Assembly: GCF_008704395.1 (NCBI RefSeq)
Contig: NZ_CP023695.1
Location: forward strand, 2,294,001-2,358,000
DNA from: Streptomyces alboniger
Lineage (GTDB): Bacteria > Actinomycetota > Actinomycetes > Streptomycetales > Streptomycetaceae
Reading direction: 5' to 3'
DNA: 64,000 nucleotides
The position numbers and the translations under genes are program-made. The notes under the pieces are model-generated. The model made no database searches, was not told the origin of the DNA, and saw only the letters and a list, made by a program, of their open reading frames with translations. The number at the start of each line of letters is the position of its first letter. Within the stretch, counting starts at the first letter, position 1. This document shows positions 24,942 to 34,564 of this stretch, one piece after another.

Positions 24942-25575
24942 AATGTGGGTCCCCCGCACCCTCCCGCCAGACGCGCAGGCTGCGTCGCGACTTCGGGAAT
25001 GGATGGAGGGAGGGGGCAAGGGAGGCCTCGACATCATCGGCCTCGATCTGAGCGATGCGGATCTGTCCGGCGGCGATTTCTCCGAGTCGTGGTTCACCGA
25101 TGCGAAGCTGATCAACACCAAGCTGATCGGCGCCGATCTGTACCGTTCGGATGCGGAAGGCGCGGATTTCACCAGTGCCGATCTGACCAGAGCATCGCTT
25201 GTTCGCGTCAACTTCGACGACTCCTTCCTTCGTGAAGCGAAACTCGATGAAGCGAACCTTGTCAAGGCATCGCTCTGCGACGTCGACGCGTCAGGCGCTT
25301 CATTTCGCGGCACACGCTTCATGGGTGCCTCACTGCTTGACGTCAATCTCAGGGGCGCTGACTTGTCTGGTGCAGTCCTTCAAGAAAACTCTTTCAAGGT
25401 GACGTTGGATAACAACACGAAACTTCGAGGACTCTCAGGAACCCTCTTCGGTCCGGTCCAGCTGATTGACCTGGGTGTCACGCGCGAACTCGGTGGCGCT
25501 GACTTGGAGCAGTGGCTCCGAGCGAGAGGTGGCGACATTTGTGTGCTCTCAAGTCGCGGACGCGAACGACCGTGA
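24922..25575 (+). CDS. Pentapeptide-repeat protein, probable immunity protein
   Basis: 217 residues. After about 40 N-terminal residues, some 20 consecutive A(D/N/S)LxX pentapeptides follow (IGLDLSDADLSGGDF, ADLYRSDAEGADFTSADLTRASL, VNLRGADLSGAVL), predicting a right-handed quadrilateral beta-helix. The start overlaps the toxin's last 20 bp in another frame, a common toxin-immunity arrangement, and both share the lower GC content. Pentapeptide proteins such as MfpA and Qnr mimic DNA; here the same shape could block the nuclease tip. Immunity is inferred from position only. Confidence 0.75.
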   Translation: MSFGTPEMWVPRTLPPDAQAASRLREWMEGGGKGGLDIIGLDLSDADLSGGDFSESWFTDAKLINTKLIGADLYRSDAEGADFTSADLTRASLVRVNFDDSFLREAKLDEANLVKASLCDVDASGASFRGTRFMGASLLDVNLRGADLSGAVLQENSFKVTLDNNTKLRGLSGTLFGPVQLIDLGVTRELGGADLEQWLRARGGDICVLSSRGRERP

Positions 25576-25688
25576 CGCCTGTGTCGTTCCCTCATGAACC
25601 GGGGAGAGGCTCTGGTTCGGCCGGATGTATCCGACGCCTGCCCCTCTCGTACGAGCATTGGCAACCAGCGAAATAGAAGCGGACAACT

Positions 25689-26009
25689 GTGGCAGCCCAG
25701 GATTACGACAGCCAGTTGCTGGAGTCCGTGTCGGTGCGGCGTCGGCGGCTGCGGGATGCCCTTGTCTTCGGTGCGCAGCGGCAGCGGCGCTCGGTGGACG
25801 AGCGGGTGGGGAAGGTGTTCGCCGGAGTGGTGATCGCAGCGGTGTTGTGTGCCGGGTGCGTGGGATGGTCGTTTATTTCGCATCGGCTTATCGGGAAGAG
25901 TCCCTATAGCTCTTCGGTGCCTTCTCCCTCACCGTCCTCACCCTCCTCACCGTCCGCCCCGTCCCCTTCGCCCTCCACGGCACCTTCTTCAACACCTTCT
26001 TCTCGATGA
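25689..26009 (+). CDS. Small single-pass membrane protein of the ESX locus
   Basis: 106 residues from a GTG at 25689. Basic N-terminal helix (DSQLLESVSVRRRRLRDALVFGAQRQRRSVDERV), one membrane segment about residues 44-64 (FAGVVIAAVLCAGCVGWSFI), and a Ser/Pro-only tail of about 35 residues that would lie outside the membrane. A comparable small membrane gene precedes eccD in other Streptomyces type VII loci. Function unknown; the layout suggests a structural or adaptor role in the apparatus. Confidence 0.65.
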   Translation: MAAQDYDSQLLESVSVRRRRLRDALVFGAQRQRRSVDERVGKVFAGVVIAAVLCAGCVGWSFISHRLIGKSPYSSSVPSPSPSSPSSPSAPSPSPSTAPSSTPSSR

Positions 26010-26040
26010 TAGGTTCGAACGCGTGATATCTGCGGGGCCG

Positions 26041-27405
26041 ATGAGCCGCACGAGCGGTACGAGTCGTACGGCCCTGAGCCGGGTCACTCTGGTTGGGGAG
26101 CGGCGGCGGGTGGACCTCGTCCTGCCGTCCCGGGAACCGGTCGGGCTACTCCTTCCGGAAGTGCTGCGACTCCTCGACGACCACGCCGCCGCCCGGCCAA
26201 TGCTGCGGCATCTGGTCACCGCGGACGGTTCGGCCCTGGCACACGACAGCACGCTGGAGTCCGCGCGGATACCGGACGGCGCCGTGCTGCGGCTGGTGCG
26301 GGCCGAGGACGCGCCCTCGGCGCCGGTTGTGCACGACGTCACCGATGAGGCCGCCGATGATCTGGGCGGGCGGGCCTGGCGTTGGCAGCCCTCGGCTCGG
26401 CGGGTGGTGGCGGGGCTCGCGACCGTGGTCTGGGCCCTTGCCGCCGGGGTGTTGGCGCGTGGGGAGTTCGAACTGGCCGCAGCGGGCCGCGCCTTGGTGG
26501 GCGTCGCCGCCCTGGCAGGCGTCGCCGGGGCCCTGTTGGGGCGCATGAAGCGGCGGGCGCTCTCCGCCACGCTGATCGTCTGTGCCGGAACTGTCGGAGC
26601 CCTCGGAGCCTGGACGCTGGCCGACGCGAACGACTGGTCCGGCGCCGCGCGGCTGGCAGGCGTGGTGCTGGCCGCGACGCTGACGCTGCTGTTCCTCGGG
26701 TGGTTCTCCCCACTGGGGCGGGGCGCGTTGATCGGGGCGGTAGCCGCTCTCGGTTGCCTCGTCCTGTGGGAGACGTCCCTCGCTTTGCAGGGCGGTGCCC
26801 GCATGGCAACCGAGCAGACCCGCACGGGCTCCCTGCTCGCCGTCGTCTCTCTGGTGGTGCTCGGAGTACTGCCGCGACTAGCGCTGATGGCCTCCGGCCT
26901 TTCGGGGCTCGACGACCAGCGCTCGAGCGGGTCTTCGGTGAGCCGGTACCGGGTGGACACCGCCCTGACCGCCACCCACCGTGGGCTGGCCATCGCCACC
27001 GTGGTGTCGGCCGTCTCCGCGGCCGCCGCAGGAGTGATGACGCTCAGTGCGCCGACCGTGTGGACCTGGCTGCTTGCCGCGGTCACCGCGGTGGTGCTCG
27101 CGCTGCGGGCACGGGCCTTCCCGCTGGTCGCCGAGGTGGTCGCGCTGGTCGCCGCCGCGGCGGTCGTCGTCGTCGCGCTGGTCGTGGTGTGGCTGGAGCG
27201 TTCCCCTGCCGCCGGGCCGCTGGCCGTGCTCGTCGTACTCGCCCTGACTTCGCTCGTGGTGCTCGCGGTTCAGCCGCCCGAGCATGTGCGGGTGCGGCTC
27301 CGTCGTGCCGGGGATCTCGTGGAGTCCGTGGGCGTCATCGCGTTGCTGCCGCTCGTCATCGGGGTGTTCGGTGTGTACGGCCGTCTGCTCGACACCTTCG
27401 CGTAG
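26041..27405 (+). CDS. eccD: EccD-like type VII secretion integral membrane protein
   Basis: 454 residues from the ATG at 26041 (GTG 26023 is possible). N-terminal ubiquitin-like domain about 10-95 (RVTLVGERRRVDLVLPSREPVGLLLPEVLRLL and PDGAVLRLVRAED), then about 11 transmembrane segments to the C-terminus. This is the EccD architecture: cytoplasmic Ubl domain plus an 11-TM bundle that forms the ESX membrane channel scaffold. Ten base pairs separate it from the MinD-like ATPase gene. Confidence 0.85.
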   Translation: MSRTSGTSRTALSRVTLVGERRRVDLVLPSREPVGLLLPEVLRLLDDHAAARPMLRHLVTADGSALAHDSTLESARIPDGAVLRLVRAEDAPSAPVVHDVTDEAADDLGGRAWRWQPSARRVVAGLATVVWALAAGVLARGEFELAAAGRALVGVAALAGVAGALLGRMKRRALSATLIVCAGTVGALGAWTLADANDWSGAARLAGVVLAATLTLLFLGWFSPLGRGALIGAVAALGCLVLWETSLALQGGARMATEQTRTGSLLAVVSLVVLGVLPRLALMASGLSGLDDQRSSGSSVSRYRVDTALTATHRGLAIATVVSAVSAAAAGVMTLSAPTVWTWLLAAVTAVVLALRARAFPLVAEVVALVAAAAVVVVALVVVWLERSPAAGPLAVLVVLALTSLVVLAVQPPEHVRVRLRRAGDLVESVGVIALLPLVIGVFGVYGRLLDTFA

Positions 27406-27414
27406 GGGGTCGGC

Positions 27415-28527
27415 ATGGCTCACGAAGACGACTGGCAGCGGAACGTGTTGAGGGAACTGGGGGCGAGTGGCGCTCCCGGAGCCGAACCCCCCGCCGCATT
27501 CCGCCGGACGGATGGCGAACCTGCTGTGGAGCCACGGCAGGCTCCTCGGGCGACGGGTCCCGCCCACCCCGTACGCACCGGCGCCCGCGACCCTCGTATC
27601 CCGCTGGCCACCCCGGAGTCCGTCCCCACGGTCGATCCACGTCTGGCCCGCGCCCTCGGAAGCCCGCAGCACGGTGATTCCGCGGTCCGGCGAACCGGGC
27701 GTTCATTGCGCAAGCTGACCGCGTCGGTGGGACAGGAGGTCGCCGAGCAGACCCGGCTCGCCCGCGAAGTGCAGCAGCCGGTGACCACGGGGCGGGTTAT
27801 CGCGGTGACCTCCATCCGCGGCGGGGTCGGCAAGTCCACCGTCTCCGCGGTGCTCGCCCGTACCTTCAACCACTACCGGCACGACCCCGTCCTCGCCCTG
27901 GAGGCCGACGCCGCGCTCGGCACCCTCCCGGTCCGGCTCGGCGCCGAGTCCGTGCGCTGGTCCTGCGCGGACCTCGCCCCGATCCTCGACCCGGCCATGC
28001 GGCTCACCGACGTCACCGGCTATCTGGTCCCCGTGGCCGACGGCGGCTGGCTGCTGCCCGCGAGCCAGGGCAGGGTCGGCGCCCCGCTGGACGTCCCCAC
28101 CTACCGCACGGTCACCCTCGCGCTGCGCCGCTACTTCGCCGTCACGGTGGTCGACTGCGAGACCCTGCCCGGCGAAGTGGCCCGCACCGCGATGGACACC
28201 GCCCACGCCCGGGTGGTGGTGGCCCCGATGACCGCCGAGGGCGTGGGTGGCACCCGCGTCGTCCTGGACTGGCTGGCCCAGCTGCCGCACTCGGCCCTGG
28301 CCACCACAGTGGTCGCACTGTCCGCCGCCTCCCCCGATACGACGCTCGACCTGAAGGCAGCCGCCGCACATCTGCGGGAGACCGGGGCGGCCGTCGTCGC
28401 CCTGCCCTACGACCGTCACCTGGCCCAGGGAGGCCCCATCCACACCGGCATGCTCGCTCAGCACTCCCGCGAGGCCTCCGTGCGGCTGGCCGCGGAGACG
28501 ATGGAGCGGGCGGTGCGGGTGCGATGA
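27415..28527 (+). CDS. MinD/ParA-like ATPase of the ESX locus (EspI-like)
   Basis: 370 residues. About 115 Pro/Arg-rich residues precede a SIMIBI-class ATPase with a deviant Walker A, RGGVGKST (135-142), in which the usual first Lys is Arg. Switch-like segments follow: LALEADAALGTLP and VTVVDCETLPGEVARTAMDTAHARVVVAPM. The architecture (disordered Pro-rich N-terminus plus MinD domain) matches mycobacterial EspI, which is linked to ESX regulation in response to ATP level. Its stop overlaps the eccC start by 4 bp. Confidence 0.8.
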   Translation: MAHEDDWQRNVLRELGASGAPGAEPPAAFRRTDGEPAVEPRQAPRATGPAHPVRTGARDPRIPLATPESVPTVDPRLARALGSPQHGDSAVRRTGRSLRKLTASVGQEVAEQTRLAREVQQPVTTGRVIAVTSIRGGVGKSTVSAVLARTFNHYRHDPVLALEADAALGTLPVRLGAESVRWSCADLAPILDPAMRLTDVTGYLVPVADGGWLLPASQGRVGAPLDVPTYRTVTLALRRYFAVTVVDCETLPGEVARTAMDTAHARVVVAPMTAEGVGGTRVVLDWLAQLPHSALATTVVALSAASPDTTLDLKAAAAHLRETGAAVVALPYDRHLAQGGPIHTGMLAQHSREASVRLAAETMERAVRVR

Positions 28528-31500
28528 CCCAGCATCTCGTCCACCGCCCGGCCCGCTCCACCCGGCCGCCCCAGCCGACCGGGCAGCGCACCATCGAGCC
28601 GCCGCCGAACCTGCCCGAGGGCAAGATGGGCAATGCCGCCACCGCGCTCCTTCCCATGGCCGGTGTCATGGGATCGGTGGTGATGATGACCGTCATCCGC
28701 AACAGCCAGTTCGCCGCCGTCGGCGCGATCGTCCTCGTCCTCGCGCTGCTCGGGGCGGTGGCTCTGTTCGTTTCGCAGCGCGGGAAGGCCCAGCGCACCC
28801 GGCGCACGCAGCGCGAGCGGTATCTGGAGTACGTCGAGGAGCAGCGCGAGGAACTGGCAGCGGCGGAGCGGGAGGCGCGCGACCGGGCGCGGCTGCTGAA
28901 CCCGCCGCCCCTCGCCCTGTACGACCTGGTGCGCGATCCCGCCCGGCTGTGGGAGCGGCGCCGCCTCGACGCGGACTTCCTTCGGGTGCGGCTCGGCACC
29001 GGCGACGTACCCGTCCAGGCGCTCGTCATCGGGCAGAACTCCACCACCAGCGTCCTCACCCCGCCCGACCCGTTCATGCTGAACGAGGCACGGGCGTTGC
29101 AGCACCGGTTCACCACCGCCACCGACTTCCCGCTGACCGCGCCGCTGGACCGGGCGGGCAATGTCAGCGTCGTCGGTGACCGTGAGGGCGTACTGCGGGT
29201 GGCGCGGGCCCTGCTGATACAGACCGCCGTGACGCACGCCCCCGACGACGTGGCGATCGCCCTGGCGGTTCCGGGTGAGCGCCTCGGAGAGTGGGAGTGG
29301 GCGAAGTGGCTCCCCCACGTCCTGGACGTACTGGAGAGCGACGGCCCCGTCCCGGCACGGCGGATTGCGCCGAGCCTGGCGGCGCTGGCCCGCCGCTGCG
29401 CCCATGACCTGCGGCGCCGTGCCTCGTATGCCGCGGAGGTGCGGCGCGGCCTGTCCGACAGGGACGCCCTGCGGATGTCCGACCGGCTCCTGGTCGTCAG
29501 CGACGAGTACGGACGGAACGCGGCCGAACTCCCCCGCCCCGACAGTGCGGTGGGCCTGCCCGCCATGGGCGTGACCGTGCTGCACCTGCTGGAGCAACAG
29601 ATCCACGAACCGGACGAAGTCGGCGTACGCATCACGGTCGACGGTGATCAGGTCACCGTCGAGGACCTGCGTGCCCCCGGCATCCTGCCCGGCCGCGGCA
29701 CCGTGGACGCCGTGAGCATCGCGGTCGCCGAAGGCCTGGCACGCCTGCAGGCCCCGCTGCGGCTGTCGGCCGAGTCGGCCTCCGACGAGGGTGCGCCGAT
29801 CTCCGGCCCCGTGGACTTCCCCCAGCTCCTCGGCGTCGACGACCCCGCCGCCCTCGACGTGGAACGACTGTGGGCGCCACGCGGCGAACGCGACTTCCTG
29901 CGTGTCCCCATCGGCCTCGACGACCGTCACGAACCGGTCCTGCTGGACCTCAAGGAGTCCTCCGAGCTGGGCATGGGCCCGCACGGGTTGTGCGTGGGCG
30001 CCACCGGCTCCGGCAAGAGCGAACTCCTGCGCACCCTGATCCTGGCCCTCACCGCCACCCACTCCCCCGAGGACCTCGCGCTCGTCCTGGTGGACTACAA
30101 GGGCGGCGCCACTTTCGCCCCCTTCACCGAACTCCCGCACGTCGCGGGGGTCATCACGAACCTGGAGAACAGCAGCGGGCTCGTCGAGCGCGTCCACACC
30201 AGCCTCGCCGGCGAGGTAAAACGCCGCCAGCAGGTCCTCAAGGACGCCGGGAACGTCGCCGACATCGGCCACTACGCCGCCCTGCGCGGCAAACGCCCCG
30301 AACTCGGTCTAGAGGCCCTGCCCCATCTGTTCGTCGTCATCGACGAGTTCGGTGAACTCCTCACCGCCAAGCCCGACTTCATCGACCTGTTCCTCTCCAT
30401 CGGCCGCATCGGCCGTTCCATCGGCGTACACCTGCTGCTCGCCAGCCAGCGCATCGAGTCGGGCAAACTCAAGGGCCTGGAGACCTACCTCTCCTACCGG
30501 CTCGGCCTGCGCACCTTCTCCGCCGACGAGTCCCGTACCGTCCTGGACACGGTGGACGCCTTCCAGCTGCCTCCGCTGCCCGGCTTCGGCTACCTCAAGG
30601 TCGACACCTCCACCTACGAACGCTTCAAGGCCGGATACGTGTCCGGCGCCCACCGCGGCCCCGCTCTCCACGACCGGTCCGCGGACGAACCGCTCGCCTG
30701 GCCCTACCCCGCCTTCAACACGGAACGGGACCCCGAGACCGACGCACCGCTGGAACCCGCGACGCGCGAGCGCGAGACCGGCCCCACCGTCCTGTCGATG
30801 ATGGTCGGCCAGCTGACCGGCGCCGCGCCCCCGGTGCGCCGCATCTGGCTGCCCCCGCTGCCTGACGCCCTCACCCTCGACCAGGCCGCCGGGCCCGTCC
30901 GGGCCTCCGCCCACGGCCTGCACCTGGCCCAGCACAGCGCTCCGATGTGCGTCCCCCTCGGGCTCCTGGACGATCCCGCCCAGCAGTGGCAGGCCCCCTG
31001 GCACCTGGACCTGACCGTCGCCGGCGGGCACACCGCCGTCATCGGCGGCCCCCAGTCCGGCAAGACGACCCTGCTCCGCACCCTGGCCCTCTCGCTGGCC
31101 CTGACCCACACCCCGGCCGACGTCGCCGTGTACGGTCTCGACCTGGTGGGCGGCGGACTCTCCGCGCTGTCCGGGCTGCCGCACGTCGGTGGCATCGCGG
31201 GCCGCGCCGACCACGAGCGCGCTGCCCGCACCGTCGCCGAGGTCCGCGCTCAGCTCGCCGCCCGGGAGGAACTCTTCCGCGCCCACGGCATCGACTCCGT
31301 GGACCAGCTCCGGGCGCTGCGCTCCCAGGGCGGCCTCACCGAACTCAGTTCCACCGACATCGTCCTGCTCATCGACGGATTCGGCGCGCTGCGCGACGAG
31401 TTCGCCGACCTCGACGACACCGTCGCCGACCTCCTCAAGCGCGGCAGCGGCTACGGCATCCATGTCGTGGCCGGAATGCTGCGCTGGAACGACGTACGCA

Positions 31501-32543
31501 TCGCCACCCAGTCCATGTTCGGAAGCCGTGTCGAACTGCGCCTCAACGACCCCTCCGACTCCTCCATCGACCGCAAGCTCTCCGAGACGCTCTCCCCCGA
31601 CACCCCGGGCCGGGCCCTGACCGACGGCAAGCTCTTCGCGCAGGTGGCGCTGCCCCGCATCGACGGCCTGGCCACCACCGGAGACATCGCCTCCGCGCTC
31701 GAACAGGTCGCCCGCACCGCTCGGGCCACCTGGCACGGTGAACTCGCCGCCCCTGTACGCGTGTTGCCCACCCGCCTGCCCGCCGCCCAGCTGCCCTCCG
31801 CCGCCGCCGAACCGACCCGCATACCGCTCGGCGTGGACCAGGACGCCCTCGCCCCCGCCTTCCTGGACCTCTTCGGAACCGACCAGCACCTGCTGATCCT
31901 CGGCGACAACGAATGCGGCAAGACCAACCTGCTGAAACTCATCTCCCGGCAGCTCGTCGACCGCCACACCGACAAGGACCTCGTCTTCGGCGTCTTCGAC
32001 CCCCGCCGCGGCCTGCGCGGCCACATCCCCGAGCCCTACCGCGGCGGATACGCCCACAACGCCAAGCTCGCCGCAGCCCTCGCCACCGGCATCGCGGGCG
32101 AACTCGAAAAGCGGCTGCCCGAGACCGCCGATCCGGACACGCTCGCCGACGGGCCCGCCTTCACCGGGCCCCACATCGTGATCCTCGTCGACGACTACGA
32201 CATCCTCACCACCGCGGGCCAGCAACCCCTCGCCGCGTTCCTGCCCTACATCTCCTCGGCCCAGGACATCGGCCTGCACTTCATCGTGACCCGACGCGTC
32301 GCCGGGGCCTCCCGCGCCCTGTACGACCCGTTCCTGAGCACCCTGCGCGAAACCGGCGCCACCGCCCTGCTCATGACCGGCGACCGCACGGAAGGCCAGC
32401 TCTTCCCGGGGCTGTACGCCTCGACCCAACCGCCCGGTCGCGGCACCCTCGTCCGCCGCGGACGCCGCCACCAACTCATCCAGACCGCCTTGACGGCAGA
32501 GCCGGACCGAGCACCGGAATCGGAAGAAGCAGAGCGCCCGTGA
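28524..32543 (+). CDS. eccC: EccC-like FtsK/SpoIIIE motor ATPase of type VII secretion
   Basis: 1,339 residues. Two membrane segments near residues 40-85, a cytoplasmic stalk domain, then three FtsK/SpoIIIE ATPase modules with P-loops GATGSGKSE (from residue 492), GGPQSGKTT (841) and GDNECGKTN (1127). Walker B is visible in the first (LALVLVDYKGG and LFVVIDEFGEL). EccC is the ESX motor that recognises the C-terminal signal of Esx substrates and drives export. Translationally coupled at both ends (ATGA at 28524, GTGA at 32540). Confidence 0.93.
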   Translation: MTQHLVHRPARSTRPPQPTGQRTIEPPPNLPEGKMGNAATALLPMAGVMGSVVMMTVIRNSQFAAVGAIVLVLALLGAVALFVSQRGKAQRTRRTQRERYLEYVEEQREELAAAEREARDRARLLNPPPLALYDLVRDPARLWERRRLDADFLRVRLGTGDVPVQALVIGQNSTTSVLTPPDPFMLNEARALQHRFTTATDFPLTAPLDRAGNVSVVGDREGVLRVARALLIQTAVTHAPDDVAIALAVPGERLGEWEWAKWLPHVLDVLESDGPVPARRIAPSLAALARRCAHDLRRRASYAAEVRRGLSDRDALRMSDRLLVVSDEYGRNAAELPRPDSAVGLPAMGVTVLHLLEQQIHEPDEVGVRITVDGDQVTVEDLRAPGILPGRGTVDAVSIAVAEGLARLQAPLRLSAESASDEGAPISGPVDFPQLLGVDDPAALDVERLWAPRGERDFLRVPIGLDDRHEPVLLDLKESSELGMGPHGLCVGATGSGKSELLRTLILALTATHSPEDLALVLVDYKGGATFAPFTELPHVAGVITNLENSSGLVERVHTSLAGEVKRRQQVLKDAGNVADIGHYAALRGKRPELGLEALPHLFVVIDEFGELLTAKPDFIDLFLSIGRIGRSIGVHLLLASQRIESGKLKGLETYLSYRLGLRTFSADESRTVLDTVDAFQLPPLPGFGYLKVDTSTYERFKAGYVSGAHRGPALHDRSADEPLAWPYPAFNTERDPETDAPLEPATRERETGPTVLSMMVGQLTGAAPPVRRIWLPPLPDALTLDQAAGPVRASAHGLHLAQHSAPMCVPLGLLDDPAQQWQAPWHLDLTVAGGHTAVIGGPQSGKTTLLRTLALSLALTHTPADVAVYGLDLVGGGLSALSGLPHVGGIAGRADHERAARTVAEVRAQLAAREELFRAHGIDSVDQLRALRSQGGLTELSSTDIVLLIDGFGALRDEFADLDDTVADLLKRGSGYGIHVVAGMLRWNDVRIATQSMFGSRVELRLNDPSDSSIDRKLSETLSPDTPGRALTDGKLFAQVALPRIDGLATTGDIASALEQVARTARATWHGELAAPVRVLPTRLPAAQLPSAAAEPTRIPLGVDQDALAPAFLDLFGTDQHLLILGDNECGKTNLLKLISRQLVDRHTDKDLVFGVFDPRRGLRGHIPEPYRGGYAHNAKLAAALATGIAGELEKRLPETADPDTLADGPAFTGPHIVILVDDYDILTTAGQQPLAAFLPYISSAQDIGLHFIVTRRVAGASRALYDPFLSTLRETGATALLMTGDRTEGQLFPGLYASTQPPGRGTLVRRGRRHQLIQTALTAEPDRAPESEEAERP

Positions 32544-33994
32544 CCAAGGACCTCATCACCCTCACCCCCGACATGCCCAGTGTCGACACCATCCTCGCGG
32601 GCCTCTTCGCGGGCGGTCCCGACCTGGGCGTCAGCACCGTGGCGCAAGGCCCCGTCGTCCAGCTCCACGCACCCGACGGTCACCCGCTGGTCTCGATCGA
32701 AGCGCCTCAGCTGGTCCACGTCCCCGGCGAGGCCGAGCGCCTCCTGGGCAGTCAAGTACCACTGCTCCAGGGTCCGTTCTGGTGGACGGAAGCCCGTGCC
32801 ACCACCGCCGTCCCCGAAGCGGCACGGCTGGCCGGCTCCTTCGCGGGACGCGTGGCCGCCGCCCTCGGCGGCACCGTCTGGCCCCCCGACGCCGCCCACA
32901 CCAACGTCGTCCCCCTCACCACCGACACCACCACGCTCCCGGCCCCAGCCGCCACCTCGGCCCCGGCCCTGGATCTCGTCACCGACCAGGCCGCCGTGGT
33001 CATGCAGGACCGCCCCGTCGTCGCCATGACGACCTGGCTCACCGAAGCCGTGCGCACCGCCGCCGAGACCGACCGCGCCCTCCAACTCCTCACCCCACCC
33101 CATACCCGCCTCACCCTCCCCGCTCGCGACGTCCTGCGCGCCCACCCCAACCGCTGGGTCGTACAGGACCCCGACTGCGGCTACTACGACGGCCTCGGCG
33201 GGGCCCAACTCCACTGGAAGGACGGCGCTTTCACCCCCGTACGGGACGAGGACGGCAACGCCCGTCGCGCCCCCGCCTTCCAACCCGCCTCCACCGGCAC
33301 CGGCACCGGCATGGGTGAACGCCAGCTCACCCTCTCCCTGCACACCACGCACCCCGCCACCGAGGACCTCACCCTCGGACACGCCCTCGAAGCCGCCTTC
33401 CACCACCTCACCGGCAGGCCGCCCGTCGGCTGGAACACCGCCGAGCCCATCGCCCTCCCCTGGTCCACCCGCCAGCTGACCGACCTCGCCCGTAATCGCG
33501 CCCCGAAACCCACCTGGCTCGCCGTCATCGGCCACCCCGACCGCCCGGCCATCGCCACCCTCCGCATCACCCGCACCCCCGCGGGTGTCGAGGAACACGC
33601 CACCCTCACCCTCGGCCACGCGTCCGGCGAAAGACCGCCTCTGGACGCCGTCGCGCCCCTCGCCGAAACCCTCGCCGCCGAGCACAACCTCACGTCCATG
33701 CTCACCACGCTCCGCACCGCCCGCCGCGACCTGACCGTCCCACCGCATTTCGAGCCGCTCCCGAGCCCCCTCACCTTCACGCTCGGCCCTCACGCCGTAC
33801 ACGACATCGGCCTCGCCCACGCCGGCCGTCCGCCGCTGGCCCTGCGCCCCGTCCCCCTCGGCCCGGCCACGCGTCCCGCGCTGCATTACCCCCTCGGCGA
33901 CGGCGCCGACCCCACAGCCTGGACCACGTTCCAGCAGCTCAGCGCTCACCTCAAGAGCGCCCCCGAAGCGAGCGGGCGCCCTTCTGATCGGTAG
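32540..33994 (+). CDS. ESX-associated conserved protein (DUF6177-like)
   Basis: 484 residues from a GTG overlapping the eccC stop. No membrane segment or signal peptide. N-terminal part has strands DLITLTPDMPSVDTILAGLFAGGPDL; the middle carries an RWVVQDPDCGYYDGLGGAQLHWKDG segment; the C-terminal half is alpha/beta (TWLAVIGHPDRPAIATLRITRTPAGVEEHATLTLG). I recall this as DUF6177, found with actinobacterial type VII loci, but cannot name a function. Cytoplasmic accessory or adaptor is the best guess. Last gene of the ESX operon. Confidence 0.65.
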   Translation: MTKDLITLTPDMPSVDTILAGLFAGGPDLGVSTVAQGPVVQLHAPDGHPLVSIEAPQLVHVPGEAERLLGSQVPLLQGPFWWTEARATTAVPEAARLAGSFAGRVAAALGGTVWPPDAAHTNVVPLTTDTTTLPAPAATSAPALDLVTDQAAVVMQDRPVVAMTTWLTEAVRTAAETDRALQLLTPPHTRLTLPARDVLRAHPNRWVVQDPDCGYYDGLGGAQLHWKDGAFTPVRDEDGNARRAPAFQPASTGTGTGMGERQLTLSLHTTHPATEDLTLGHALEAAFHHLTGRPPVGWNTAEPIALPWSTRQLTDLARNRAPKPTWLAVIGHPDRPAIATLRITRTPAGVEEHATLTLGHASGERPPLDAVAPLAETLAAEHNLTSMLTTLRTARRDLTVPPHFEPLPSPLTFTLGPHAVHDIGLAHAGRPPLALRPVPLGPATRPALHYPLGDGADPTAWTTFQQLSAHLKSAPEASGRPSDR

Positions 33995-34079
33995 TCCGGA
34001 GGCGAGCATCCATCCGCTGGGCGTGGGGTGCTACCCGGCGGCGTGGATGTGGTTGGCCGCCGCGGCGGCCAAGCCCGGC

Positions 34080-34120
34080 AAAAAGGGCCTCTGACCAGCG
34101 TTCTCCCTGGCCAGAAGCCC
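34080..34120 (-). terminator. Intrinsic terminator of rnpB
   Basis: Read on the minus strand, GGGCTTCTGGCCAG pairs with CTGGTCAGAGGCCC around an 8-nt loop and is followed by five T. It lies 8 bp past the 3' end of the RNase P RNA. Confidence 0.85.
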
Positions 34121-34127
34121 TAAGCGA

Positions 34128-34544
34128 CAGACGAGCCCAGCTGTACGCCGGGTTCTGTTCCCCGGGACCTCGCGGTCGTCGGGGTGACGGCCATCCATCT
34201 AGGGCCGGCATTGCTGCCGGCCTCGTGCGGTCTACCCGCGGACTCGGGCGGGCAGCCCTCGATCGTCCGCGCAGAGACGCCGCACTTGCGTGCGACCTCT
34301 CCTTTTGACCTTGCTCCGGGTGGGGTTTACCTAGCCGCCTGAGTCACCTCAGGCGCTGGTGGTCTCTTACACCACCGTTTCACCCTTACCCGGCACCGAA
34401 GCGCCGGGCGGTCTGTTTTCTGTGGCACTGTCCCGCGGGTCACCCCGGGTGGCCGTTAGCCACCACCCTGCCCTGTGGAGCCCGGACGTTCCTCGGGAAG
34501 GCCCCCGAGGGGATCTTCACGCGGCCGCCCGCTGCGCTCGTCTG
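34128..34544 (-). ncRNA. rnpB: RNase P RNA, bacterial type A
   Basis: About 417 nt. The ends pair as helix P1: CAGACGAGC (34536-34544, minus-strand reading) with GCTCGTCTG (34128-34136). Conserved RNase P core segments are present on the minus strand, including GTAAACCCCACC, GGAGCAAGGTCAAAAGGAG and the 3' ACAGAACCCGGCGTACAG region. It is the catalytic RNA that removes tRNA 5' leaders. A possible -10 element TAACAT lies 12 bp before the 5' end (34556-34561), and a T-rich terminator follows. Confidence 0.95.
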
Positions 34545-34564
34545 TCGTGCGGACCATGTTACCC

